DNA of 64,000 nucleotides, taken from NCBI GenBank assembly GCA_052161885.1, contig CP197396.1, forward strand, positions 1,364,001 through 1,428,000, written 5' to 3'. Origin of the DNA: QKTW01 sp052161885 (GTDB taxonomy: Bacteria > Bacteroidota > Bacteroidia > Chitinophagales > Chitinophagaceae). Position numbers and translations under genes: made by a program. Shown here piece after piece: positions 19,301-26,131 of the stretch (positions are counted from its first letter, which is position 1; each line of letters opens with the position of its first letter). Under the pieces are notes generated by a model. The model searched no databases and was not told the DNA's origin. It saw only the letters and a list, made by a program, of their open reading frames with translations.

Positions 19301-19503
19301 GTGATCTCTGTGTAGATCTGGTTGTCCGTGCTGTTTACATCCGCCACCAGTAAGGTGGTATCATCATTCATCCAGGGAGTATAATCCTGGCCTGTTGGCT
19401 GGTTGGGCAGAACGGAGATAATGCCCAACCGTTCCGGAGTCTGTGCCATAAGATTGTTTCCCGCAATGAGCAGCAGGAGCACCAAGAGTAAATGTGTTTT
19501 CAT
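16387..19503 (-). CDS. Secreted clan GH-A glycoside hydrolase with three F5/8-like modules and T9SS tail
   Basis: A 1038-residue secreted enzyme. Signal peptide ~1-20 (MKTHLLLVLLLLIAG...LMAQ). Residues ~20-430 hold three related beta-sandwich modules resembling discoidin/F5/8-type carbohydrate-binding domains; the first two share QDYTPW near their starts and NNIPQKI near their ends, and the third ends in YPTEIELYGTYK. Residues ~440-860 form a TIM barrel: SFTGIRHYMDWTKLEPGQG (strand 1), the acid/base pair Asn-Glu in ECDNERDKWW (Glu625) and the nucleophile in VWITEAGYD (Glu763), as in GH39/GH5-like clan GH-A. The end is a T9SS domain (LFPNPAADK). The substrate polysaccharide is not deducible. 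A perfect -7 TATTTTTG lies at 19572-19565, giving a ~55-nt leader. Confidence 0.82.
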   Translation of the reverse strand: MKTHLLLVLLLLIAGNNLMAQTPERLGIISVLPNQPTGQDYTPWMNDDTTLLVADVNSTDNQIYTEITLQLDKKSNLSSLSLYSGNGVFASDYVYLFALSDTGRTFIGSFSGATAGTWTNISISPSVDADAIIIKKYGNNIPQKIKVFGTPEATALQRIRFGTPIPSENTEQDYTPWLSDNIDSMVEAAWQYNFKWVDVKLPLPQKSYISKISYYDWQGVFSPSDQAYIYAKNGNQLQLIDSFTGPGYELWEHIYLSQPVLADTIVVHKYCNNIPQKINLYGYAATVYTAGKIPLDSNRWYQLNNVANGLGGLTNGILNEVVETGWGKVLPQWDSYYPLLDGEEMNIDSIKFFDGQGSNTDQPMTLSVITADWQRIPIATFTGGTYMQWVGPYPDRTYNTGDNSFKLDSTIHNPRYLVLNTYWAYPTEIELYGTYKTPAQASTPYIHKPVRMGQAFGVNAFEWNFEDGANPGIIDEPGMNMVKSFTGIRHYMDWTKLEPGQGSYTFNPCHSGGWNYDTIYARCKTEGIEVLADLKTLPAWMVATYPSDQQDYENVPVPYGSDFTDPASYIAQAKTGFQYAARYGRNTSVPDSLIHIDGTIRWYGDPQNVARKGLDYIKYIECDNERDKWWKGRKGYQTGREYAANLSAFYDGHKHTLGAGVGVKTADSTMQVVMCGLAGPNTDYVRGMIDWCKEFRGYKADGTVNLCWDVINYHMYSNNGNASQGGDATRGAAPEVSQATAAAQKFLQMAHDYAYDMPVWITEAGYDLNQGSPFHAMPIGTKTAEQTQADWILRNSLLYNRMGIERVFFYEMYDDNAQNPTQFASSGLINDNRTRRPVADFLYQTNKLMGQYIYQETINASPLVDHYALDSQDAYVLLMPTENGSTGTYTLNLDNTDSANVYTPTAGQDSMTMTRVAVTGGELTVIVSETPVFVLPVAGNTAQRGVQSSTLPANALSGVSLFPNPAADKLNILLENDDRASVTVNIYDITGRFLKTQTFEKTSTVLNCSINITGMTSGTYLFEIQQGSKKITKRIVKK

Positions 19504-19564
19504 GGTTACGTGTTACATGGTTAATAAAACTGATTGCCGGCGATTGCAGCACCAGGTACTATTT

Positions 19565-19572
19565 CAAAAATA
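19565..19572 (-). promoter_or_regulatory. -7 element upstream of the glycosidase gene
   Basis: TATTTTTG on the minus strand matches the Bacteroidota TAnnTTTG element exactly and sits 62 bp before the start codon. No clear -33 TTG was seen. Confidence 0.45.
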
Positions 19573-19623
19573 ACGTGTTGCGATGATAATATATCTTATG
19601 TTTTGATTAAACAAGAGAAGCGC

Positions 19624-20628
19624 TCAAAACTCCAGTCCCGGCGATAATTCCATCCATCGCCTCATCAGCGCTACCCTGTCTTTTATAAAGCGGGGTGTAA
19701 AAAACAGGTTAGACCAGTCATCATAGTTTTCATACTGAAAGCCCAGGTAAAAGAGCCAGAAAGCAAAACCCAGGTATGGTATCGCCTTTATTTCCTCATC
19801 AGATAAGGGGCGTACTTTCCGGTAACTGCGGACAAAGGCACAGAAAGCTTTATTTATTCCGTCCTGAGTAATCCTGCCGGCTGTAAGCTCCAGGAAATAG
19901 TGCACATAGAAAGAAGCTATATCGTATGCCAGCAACCCTTTCCCAGCGAAATCAAAATCGAAAAAAGTGAGCTTGTTGCTATCTGTAAAGTGAAAATTTT
20001 TAGGCAGGAAATCAAAATGGCAATAACCACAGCTGAAAGCCGAAAGATCTATCTGCTGCATTTGTTCCGTCACCTCGTAAACTGTACGCCCAAGGTATGC
20101 ATATTCCTCCTCAAGGCCTGAAAACGCAGGTTTTATAAGAGAAAGCGGTTGCACAAGCGTTGTATCCGTGTTGTATTCTTTTCGCGGATGCTTTAACTCT
20201 ATACCGGATGAAATATTGTGCAGCACTGCCATTTCATATCCCAATGTTTCCAGCTGCATTTCGTTCAAATCCGTTACTACCCTGCCTTCGGCCCAGGAAA
20301 ACAGTACGCCATAGCGCATACCTTCTGCAGCATTAAAGTGCTGCAACTGCGATCCGCCCACATCTGTCAAAGGACGTGCTACGCTGGCACCATGCTCAGA
20401 TAATAGATTCAACAGTTCCAACTCGCCAAGTATCTCCTCTTTTTTCCGGTGTGCATCACGGTATATTTTGAAGATATATTTTGCAGCCCGGCTTTCCAGT
20501 ATATAAGTATCACTCACATTCCTGATCAGCAGCCTGCATTGAGTTTCATGCAGATTGTAAGCCTTTGCCAGGTACACATTTAAAGCTTTTGAAGATAGCG
20601 TGGAATATTGGGTCGGAAAGATATGCAT
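19624..20628 (-). CDS. APH-family phosphotransferase (homoserine kinase II/choline-kinase-like)
   Basis: A 334-residue cytosolic kinase-like protein of the aminoglycoside phosphotransferase superfamily. The N-lobe shows the nucleotide-binding Lys region (RAAKYIFKIYRDAHRKKEEI). The C-lobe has the Brenner motif GYCHFDFLPKNFHF (catalytic Asp, Asn) and the metal-binding FFDFDFAGKG. The phosphorylated substrate is unknown. The start at 20628 is preferred over 20664: a perfect -7 element (TAACTTTG) lies at 20642-20635, so the upstream ATG would not be transcribed and the leader is very short. Divergent from the Nudix gene. Confidence 0.8.
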   Translation of the reverse strand: MHIFPTQYSTLSSKALNVYLAKAYNLHETQCRLLIRNVSDTYILESRAAKYIFKIYRDAHRKKEEILGELELLNLLSEHGASVARPLTDVGGSQLQHFNAAEGMRYGVLFSWAEGRVVTDLNEMQLETLGYEMAVLHNISSGIELKHPRKEYNTDTTLVQPLSLIKPAFSGLEEEYAYLGRTVYEVTEQMQQIDLSAFSCGYCHFDFLPKNFHFTDSNKLTFFDFDFAGKGLLAYDIASFYVHYFLELTAGRITQDGINKAFCAFVRSYRKVRPLSDEEIKAIPYLGFAFWLFYLGFQYENYDDWSNLFFTPRFIKDRVALMRRWMELSPGLEF

Positions 20629-20634
20629 AACACA

Positions 20635-20642
20635 CAAAGTTA
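20635..20642 (-). promoter_or_regulatory. -7 element of the phosphotransferase gene
   Basis: TAACTTTG on the minus strand ends seven bases before the start codon at 20628, implying a very short or leaderless transcript and ruling out the upstream ATG at 20664. Confidence 0.5.
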
Positions 20643-20707
20643 TTGATATCGCAACACGATTCATTTGCTTTCGCTAATTTCAGCAACGGACAAAAAACAA
20701 ATCATAC

Positions 20708-21169
20708 ATGGCGAAAGCGAGCGCAGGCATTTTACTTTACCGTTTTTCCGATGGGGAGCTGCAGGTGTTGCTCGTTCACCCCGGGGGACCTCTATGGGCA
20801 AAGAAAGATGAAGGCGCATGGTCTGTGCCCAAAGGAGAATATGAGCCGGGAGAAGAAGCGCTGGCAGCTGCGATCAGAGAACTGCAGGAAGAAACAGGCA
20901 TCATCATAACCGGCGATCTCATTGCATTGTCTCCCATAAAGCAGAAATCGGGCAAGATCGTGCATGCGTGGCTCGCAGCAGGAGACATTGATCCGGAACA
21001 GATCCGGAGCAATACTTTTGAAATGCAATGGCCGCCAAAATCGGGCAAAATGCAATCTTTTCCTGAAGTGGACAAAGCCGGATGGTTCTCTATCGCTACA
21101 GCAGGAAAGAAGATTAATTCCGGGCAACTCCCCTTACTCAAAGAAGCAGAGCTGATATTGCAGCCATAA
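20708..21169 (+). CDS. Nudix hydrolase
   Basis: A 153-residue cytosolic hydrolase. The Nudix box is complete (GEYEPGEEALAAAIRELQEE then TG at about residues 43-66: G-x5-E-x7-RELxEExG), coordinating Mg2+ for cleavage of nucleoside diphosphates linked to another moiety. The N-terminus (SAGILLYRF...LVHPGGPLWAKKDEGAWSVPKG) and later KQKSGKIVHAWLAAGD resemble the YjaB/ADP-ribose and diadenosine-type NUDIX subgroup, but substrate cannot be fixed. Its promoter would lie in the 79-bp divergent region (TTCATTTG at 20660-20667 is a 7/8 match to -7). Confidence 0.88.
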   Translation: MAKASAGILLYRFSDGELQVLLVHPGGPLWAKKDEGAWSVPKGEYEPGEEALAAAIRELQEETGIIITGDLIALSPIKQKSGKIVHAWLAAGDIDPEQIRSNTFEMQWPPKSGKMQSFPEVDKAGWFSIATAGKKINSGQLPLLKEAELILQP

Positions 21170-21223
21170 CGGAACAGTCGAAAATGCTTACCTTTAATCT
21201 CATATTTACCATTCACCAACACC

Positions 21224-21802
21224 ATGGACGCCAAAGAAATACTGAAAGCGCACATCTCTAAAACAGTCCTGTTAACGGATGAGCAATTTGATTATTTCTT
21301 TTCACTGTTTAATCAGCAAAGCTATAAGAAAGGCCAGTCAGTAATTGCCGAGGGCAGTATGGTTGATTGTGAGTATTTTGTACTCTCCGGCTGCCTGAAA
21401 TCCTTCTTTATCAACGACGATCTGAAAATGTTTATCCTGCAGTTTGCCATGCCCAACTGGTGGACATCAGACTACAATGCTTTGTACAACCACACAAGAG
21501 CCTCCATTAACGTAGATTGTATTACCGATGCACAGGTGCTTTGCATATCCAATAACGACAGGGAAAAACTGTGTAAAGAACTACACGAAGCAGAGCATTT
21601 TTTTCGCTGGCGCACCAACAGAGGATATGTTGCAGCTCAGAAAAGGCTGCTGTCGTTTATGAACAATGATGCAAGACACAGGTATGAAGAGCTTTTAAGG
21701 CTGTATCCCGAACTGTATAACATCGTTCCCAAAAACCTGATTGCAGCCTATTTAGGCGTTTCAAGAGAAACACTCAGCCGGTTGTACCAGGCCGAAAAGT
21801 GA
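21224..21802 (+). CDS. Crp/Fnr-family transcriptional regulator
   Basis: A 192-residue regulator. Residues ~20-120 form the cyclic-nucleotide-binding beta barrel (FNQQSYKKGQSVIAEGSMVD...), without the phosphate-binding Arg-Glu cassette of true CRP, so the effector may not be cAMP. The C-terminal helix-turn-helix is LIAAYLGVSRETLSRLY (about residues 171-187), typical of the short Bacteroidota Crp/Fnr group. The gene ends 103 bp before the YceI operon, and two GTGA-N6-TCAC palindromes lie between them (the first overlaps this stop codon). A local regulator of that operon is the simplest reading. Confidence 0.87.
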   Translation: MDAKEILKAHISKTVLLTDEQFDYFFSLFNQQSYKKGQSVIAEGSMVDCEYFVLSGCLKSFFINDDLKMFILQFAMPNWWTSDYNALYNHTRASINVDCITDAQVLCISNNDREKLCKELHEAEHFFRWRTNRGYVAAQKRLLSFMNNDARHRYEELLRLYPELYNIVPKNLIAAYLGVSRETLSRLYQAEK

Positions 21803-21812
21803 CATACATCAC
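21799..21812. promoter_or_regulatory. Crp/Fnr-type box, distal (YceI operon)
   Basis: GTGACATACATCAC is a perfect GTGA-N6-TCAC palindrome, flanked by A on both sides. It overlaps the stop codon of the Crp/Fnr gene and is centred 37 bp upstream of the second box. Confidence 0.6.
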
Positions 21813-21835
21813 ATAAATCCCGTTCGCTTTAGAAA

Positions 21836-21880
21836 GTGATGCAGGTCACACGATTACCTGCTGATTCCTCCGGTACTTTG
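21836..21880 (+). promoter_or_regulatory. Crp/Fnr-type box plus -7 element of the YceI operon
   Basis: GTGATGCAGGTCAC (21836-21849) is again GTGA-N6-TCAC. The core TGATGCAGGTCA is identical in all 12 bases to the proximal box of the hsp20 promoter at 56279, and the distance from the box centre to the end of the TTTG of the -7 element (TACTTTG, 21874-21880) is 37.5 bp in both. This suggests a class II-like activator site. Confidence 0.65.
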
Positions 21881-21905
21881 TGTTACAATTTAAAACACAA
21901 AGAAA

Positions 21906-22427
21906 ATGGAAAATCAAAAATTTGAAATCGTAAGTGCCCAGAGCAACATTGACTGGGTGGGCAGAAAAGTAACCGGTGCACATAATGGTACTATTGCTAT
22001 TAAGAACGGCGAACTGATCCTGAATGACGGCCAACTTGCCGGCGGCAGGTTTGTCGTAGACACCACATCTATTAAAATACTGGACGTAACAGATCCTGCA
22101 ACCAATGCACAATTTGCCGGTCACCTGGCATCAGACGACTTCTTCTCATCCCAGGCATACCCCGAAGCAACACTGGAAATCACTTCTGTTTCAGGCAATC
22201 GCGTTGAAGGCAACCTGACGATCAAAGGCATTACCCACGCTGTAGGTTTTGATGCGAACGTAAACGTAAGCGACAACCTGCTGACCGCTGCCGGCAAACT
22301 CGTAATTGACCGCACAAAGTACAATATGAGATTCCGCTCCGGCAATTTCTTCCAGAACCTCGGCGACACACTGATCTACAACGATTTTGATCTCAACGTA
22401 ACAATAGCCGCTAAAGCCGTTAATTAA
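21906..22427 (+). CDS. YceI family protein
   Basis: A 173-residue protein of the YceI lipocalin-like fold, which binds polyprenoid or other long lipids. Family pattern: IVSAQSNIDWVGRKVTGAHNGTIAIKNG at the start, then SDDFFSSQAYPEATLEITS, GNLTIKGITHAVGFDANV and a C-terminal FQNLGDTLIYNDFDLNV. There is no signal peptide, so unlike E. coli YceI it should be cytoplasmic. First gene of an operon with tautomerase, SDR, NTF2-like and nitronate monooxygenase genes (gaps 28, 4, 1 and 11 nt). Two Crp/Fnr-type boxes precede it. Confidence 0.88.
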   Translation: MENQKFEIVSAQSNIDWVGRKVTGAHNGTIAIKNGELILNDGQLAGGRFVVDTTSIKILDVTDPATNAQFAGHLASDDFFSSQAYPEATLEITSVSGNRVEGNLTIKGITHAVGFDANVNVSDNLLTAAGKLVIDRTKYNMRFRSGNFFQNLGDTLIYNDFDLNVTIAAKAVN

Positions 22428-22455
22428 ACCAGGGGCCTTCAAAAAAAATAAAATC

Positions 22456-22674
22456 ATGCCATATATAAAAATTGAAGTAACCCGTGAAGGTGTTACAAGA
22501 GAACAAAAACAGGCTATTATTAAGGGAGTGACCGACCTGATGACCAATATCTTAAATAAAGACCCGCAGCTGACGCATGTTGTAATACAGGAAATAGAAC
22601 TGGACGATTGGGGATTTGCAGGAGAACAGGTGTCAGTACTCAGGGAAAAAGGTATTACAGCAGACAAAAAATAA
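22456..22674 (+). CDS. 4-oxalocrotonate tautomerase family protein
   Basis: A 72-residue small tautomerase. After Met removal Pro becomes residue 1 (MPYIKIEVTREGVTREQKQA), the catalytic base of the 4-OT family; a VIQEIELDDWGFAGE segment forms the conserved core. These homo-oligomers catalyse keto-enol tautomerisation or dehalogenation; the substrate is unknown. It lies 28 nt after yceI and 4 nt before the SDR gene, so it is surely co-transcribed. Confidence 0.88.
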   Translation: MPYIKIEVTREGVTREQKQAIIKGVTDLMTNILNKDPQLTHVVIQEIELDDWGFAGEQVSVLREKGITADKK

Positions 22675-22678
22675 AGAA

Positions 22679-23413
22679 ATGAAAAAGCAGACGATAATAG
22701 TAACAGGAGCATCTTCCGGTATAGGAAAAGAAGTGGCCCGTCACTTCCTGGCAAACGGGGACAATGTAGTGATCAATTCTGCCACAGCAGAGAAACTGGA
22801 ACAGACCTACCACGAACTGGGCGCAGGCGACAACCTCGCTATGGTTGCAGGCAATGTAATGCATAAAAGCACTGGTGAGCAATTACTGGCCGTAGCAATG
22901 GAGAAATTCGGCTCGGCAGATGTACTGGTAAACAATGCCGGCATCTATGAAACAAGACCGTTTCTTGAAGTGGACGAAGCTTACCTCGACCGGTTTCTGA
23001 ATACCAATCTGAAAGGCACATTTTTTACCACACAGGCCATACTTCCGCAAATGCTGAAGCAGCATGACGGCGTAGTAATCAATATCGGCACTCCGCTTGT
23101 AAACCACGCTCTGGGCGGCGCACCGTCTACCGCACCCATGAGTTCAAAAGGAGCAATACATTCACTCACCATACAACTGGCAGCTGAATTCGGCAAAGAC
23201 AATATCAGGGTTAACACCGTGGCTCCGGGTGTAATACGCACACCGATGCATGGCGACAACGCAGATCAAAGCGCGGGCCTGCACCTGCTGAACAGGGTTG
23301 GAGAAGTAGAAGATATTGCACAAATGGTATTTACAGTTGCCAACAGTAATTTCATCAACGGCGCCATCATCAACGTAGACGGTGGTATGGCTGCCGGGCA
23401 TAATCTCAACTGA
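22679..23413 (+). CDS. SDR family protein lacking the catalytic Tyr
   Basis: A 244-residue short-chain dehydrogenase/reductase fold. The NAD(P) site is intact (TGASSGIG, residues 9-16; NNAG) and so is the C-terminal GAIINVDGGMAAG. The catalytic Y-x-x-x-K, however, reads P-M-S-S-K (codon CCC where Tyr is expected), and the preceding Ser position is also changed (NIGTPLVNHA). Either a different chemistry or a non-catalytic role follows. The start at 22679 was chosen because the fold begins there (MKKQTIIVTGAS); the longer frame overlaps the tautomerase gene. Stop and next start are one base apart. Confidence 0.8.
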   Translation: MKKQTIIVTGASSGIGKEVARHFLANGDNVVINSATAEKLEQTYHELGAGDNLAMVAGNVMHKSTGEQLLAVAMEKFGSADVLVNNAGIYETRPFLEVDEAYLDRFLNTNLKGTFFTTQAILPQMLKQHDGVVINIGTPLVNHALGGAPSTAPMSSKGAIHSLTIQLAAEFGKDNIRVNTVAPGVIRTPMHGDNADQSAGLHLLNRVGEVEDIAQMVFTVANSNFINGAIINVDGGMAAGHNLN

Positions 23414-23414
23414 T

Positions 23415-23867
23415 ATGAAAACGCTTTTATTAACCGCTTTACTGTTCTGTTCGCTGTTATCATCAAAAGCACAAAACTTTAAAAAAATGGAAACGATGCA
23501 ACAAGATTCAACAGCCATTGCACATGCACTTGAAACCTTTTATTTTAAAGGTATTTATGAGGGCGATACGGAAATGCTGAAAAATATCCTGAATGCCGGC
23601 ACGCTGCTGTTCGGAGATGTGAAAGGTCAGCCATATGCTAAAACATTGGATCAATACCTTGACGGTGTAAAGAGCCGCCAGAGCCCGAAAGATTCCGGTA
23701 AACCGTTTAACGGCACGATCATCTCCATTGATGTGGTCAACTCTATAGCTGTTGCCAAAGTGCATGTAAAAATGTATGATTTCGAATACGATGAGTTTCT
23801 CGCATTTCATAAGATCAATAACCGTTGGATGATCGTTAATAAAATGATCACAGATGTCGCCAAATAA
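23415..23867 (+). CDS. Secreted NTF2-like (lumazine-binding-2 type) protein
   Basis: A 150-residue protein. The start at 23415 gives a signal peptide (MKTLLLTALLFCSLLSSKAQ); the frame 11 codons upstream lies inside the SDR gene. The mature part shows the SnoaL/NTF2-like cone fold of Lumazine_bd_2 proteins (IAHALETFYFKGIYEGDTEM, ...SIDVVNSIAVAKVHVKMYDF..., FHKINNRWMIVNK). These bind or process small hydrophobic ligands, and function is unassigned. It is the only exported product of the operon. Confidence 0.78.
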   Translation: MKTLLLTALLFCSLLSSKAQNFKKMETMQQDSTAIAHALETFYFKGIYEGDTEMLKNILNAGTLLFGDVKGQPYAKTLDQYLDGVKSRQSPKDSGKPFNGTIISIDVVNSIAVAKVHVKMYDFEYDEFLAFHKINNRWMIVNKMITDVAK

Positions 23868-23878
23868 ACTGTAGTAGC

Positions 23879-24964
23879 ATGTGGTACCAGACAAAAGCAT
23901 CAAAAATATTGGGTATTGAATACCCTATCCTCCAGGGGCCTTTCGGTGGAAATCTGTCATCTGTAGAACTCGTAGCAAAAGTATCAGATGCAGGAGGACT
24001 CGGCGGATATGGCGCCTATACATTAAGCCCGCAGGAGATCATTGAAGTAAATCAGCAAATCAAAGCAGCAACCGCCAAACCATACAATATCAATCTCTGG
24101 GTTTCAGATACAGACGCTGCAGACGGCACTGTCCCGGACGAACAATTCAAAAGGGCACAGGAGTTATTCAGGCCGTACTTTGATGAGCTGGGAATACCAT
24201 TACCCGAAAAGCCTGCACCATTCAGATCGCGCTTTGAAAACCAGGTCGAGGTGATCCTTCACCAGAAACCGCCGGTATTCAGTTTTATGTTCGGTACCCC
24301 ATCTGCAGACGTCCTGGAGCAATGTCATAAGCTCGGCATCGCCACTATAGGAGCAGCTACCACACTGGATGAAGCAATAGCACTGGAAGCCGCCGGCGTT
24401 GATCTGATCATCGCTTCCGGTTTTGAAGCCGGGGGACACAGACCATCATTTCTCGCATCAGCAGAATCATCTTTTACGGGAACCTTTGTGTTACTGCAAC
24501 TGATAAAAGAGAAAGTAAAGACACCGGTGATCGCTGCAGGCGGCATTGCAAACGGGAAAGGCGTTGCAGCTGCACTTGCGCTGGGTGCAGATGCTGTACA
24601 GATCGGCACGGCATTCCTGGCCTGCGACGAATCCAATGCTACGGCTGTTCATAAACAAATGTTGTTTTCAGATGCGGCCAGGTACACTTCATTAACAAGG
24701 GCTTTTACAGGCAGATTGGGCCGGGGATTAACCAGCCGTATTGCAAAAGAACTGGAACGAAAGGAAAATGGTTTTCTCCCCTTCCCCCTGCAATCACAGT
24801 TTATGTCACCGTTGAGAAAAGCAGCTACGGAACAGAAAAAATGGGACATGATATTGTTTTGGGGTGGCCAGATAGCACCGATACTAAAGCATAGCAAAGC
24901 AGGCGAACTGATGAGGTCCATAGTTGAAGAAACGACAACTTATTTCGATCATTTAAAGTCTTAA
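23879..24964 (+). CDS. Nitronate monooxygenase family flavoprotein
   Basis: A 361-residue FMN-dependent TIM-barrel enzyme of the 2-nitropropane dioxygenase/nitronate monooxygenase group, which oxidises alkyl nitronates. Signatures: LGIEYPILQGPFGG near the N-terminus, SDAGGLGGYGA, ASGFEAGGHRP (phosphate and base contact with the conserved His), TPVIAAGGIANGKGVAAALA and GADAVQIGTAFLAC. Normal length. Last gene of the YceI operon, 11 nt after the NTF2-like gene. A role in nitro- or electrophile-stress would suit its neighbours but is an inference. Confidence 0.87.
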   Translation: MWYQTKASKILGIEYPILQGPFGGNLSSVELVAKVSDAGGLGGYGAYTLSPQEIIEVNQQIKAATAKPYNINLWVSDTDAADGTVPDEQFKRAQELFRPYFDELGIPLPEKPAPFRSRFENQVEVILHQKPPVFSFMFGTPSADVLEQCHKLGIATIGAATTLDEAIALEAAGVDLIIASGFEAGGHRPSFLASAESSFTGTFVLLQLIKEKVKTPVIAAGGIANGKGVAAALALGADAVQIGTAFLACDESNATAVHKQMLFSDAARYTSLTRAFTGRLGRGLTSRIAKELERKENGFLPFPLQSQFMSPLRKAATEQKKWDMILFWGGQIAPILKHSKAGELMRSIVEETTTYFDHLKS

Positions 24965-25067
24965 CGGCAATCTGTTTACCCCATAAAGATTCTTAGAACC
25001 GGGACATACCGGTCCGGACATGTCATCCCACAAATAAATGCAGGATAAACTTTAAAAACACAACATC

Positions 25068-25907
25068 ATGAATACCTCAAAAGTATGGTACGTAACAGGG
25101 GCCTCCCAGGGATTAGGGCTTGCACTCGTAAAAAAGCTGCTGGATAATGGTTACAGGGTTGCAGCCACCTCACGCGACGCACATGCATTGAGCTTGTCCG
25201 CGGGGATAATAGATTCAGAACGATTTCTCCCCCTGGCAGTAGACCTGGCCAACCAGGATTGTATTGACGAATCCGTTCAGCAGACAATGACAGCTTTTGG
25301 CAGGATAGATGTTGTTGTAAACAATGCCGGCTACGGGATGGCGGGAACAGTAGAAGATGCAACAGAACAGGCAATCAGGAACATATTTGACATCAATGTG
25401 CTGGCAACTGTAAATGTAACAAAAAGTATACTGCCTGTAATGCGTAGCCAGAAATCAGGATACATCATAAACATAGGGTCAGTGGCTGGTTTCGCGGGAG
25501 CTCCGGGCTGGGCAATATATTCAGCCACCAAAGCTGCAGTGGCGGCATTCTCTGAAGTGCTTTCACTGGACGTAAAAGAATTCGGAATTAAAGTGACAGT
25601 AGCAGAACCTTCGGGCTTCCGCACAGGATTTCTGACACGCAATTCACTTGAATTTACACCAACCCTGATTGAAGGCTACGAGGCTGTAAAGCACACGCAG
25701 GAACGCTACCTCGCTATGAATGGCGAACAGGCCGGAGACCCGGATCGCGCTGCTGAGATATTTATAGAGATAGCAGAAAATCCCGAACCGCCGGTTCATC
25801 TGTTTCTTGGCAATGATGCATATAAACGGGCAACGGAAAAACTCGCCGCAATGTCCGCAGAACTGGAACAATGGAAAGCCACCACTACCGGAGCAGATTT
25901 CAGATAA
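25068..25907 (+). CDS. SDR family oxidoreductase
   Basis: A 279-residue classical short-chain dehydrogenase. Cofactor motif TGASQGLG (residues 10-17), NNAGYGMAGT, catalytic Ser in NIGSVAGFAG and catalytic YSATK all present, unlike the SDR at 22.7 kb. The extended C-terminus (NDAYKRATEKLAAMSAELEQ) matches the group often annotated as oxidoreductases acting on hydroxysteroid-like or other ketones; substrate unknown. It starts 103 bp after the nitronate monooxygenase, probably from its own promoter. Confidence 0.87.
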   Translation: MNTSKVWYVTGASQGLGLALVKKLLDNGYRVAATSRDAHALSLSAGIIDSERFLPLAVDLANQDCIDESVQQTMTAFGRIDVVVNNAGYGMAGTVEDATEQAIRNIFDINVLATVNVTKSILPVMRSQKSGYIINIGSVAGFAGAPGWAIYSATKAAVAAFSEVLSLDVKEFGIKVTVAEPSGFRTGFLTRNSLEFTPTLIEGYEAVKHTQERYLAMNGEQAGDPDRAAEIFIEIAENPEPPVHLFLGNDAYKRATEKLAAMSAELEQWKATTTGADFR

Positions 25908-26131
25908 AGCATTCTTATCCATCATTCCGATTTACCGTTCATAGCCTTCTACAAGGCGCTTTTCCCTCCTATTCTCCGGGATAAGAAGTAATCCGGGATG
26001 TTTACAGTTACTCACCAGATTAAAAGATTCCCCAAACGACTCCTGCGAATTCAAGGCCAACACTGTCACCAGGCTAATAGATCCTCCTTCAATAAACGCA
26101 CCATCAATTTTCAAAAATTAAAAAATGAAAA

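Noticed and set aside
20776..21255. 159-residue minus-strand ORF opposite the Nudix gene
   Set aside because: Antisense shadow of the Nudix gene, whose complete Nudix box fixes the plus strand.
25932..26114. 60-residue minus-strand ORF in the gap before the epoxide hydrolase
   Set aside because: No motif, signal or context; could be a gene remnant but nothing supports it.
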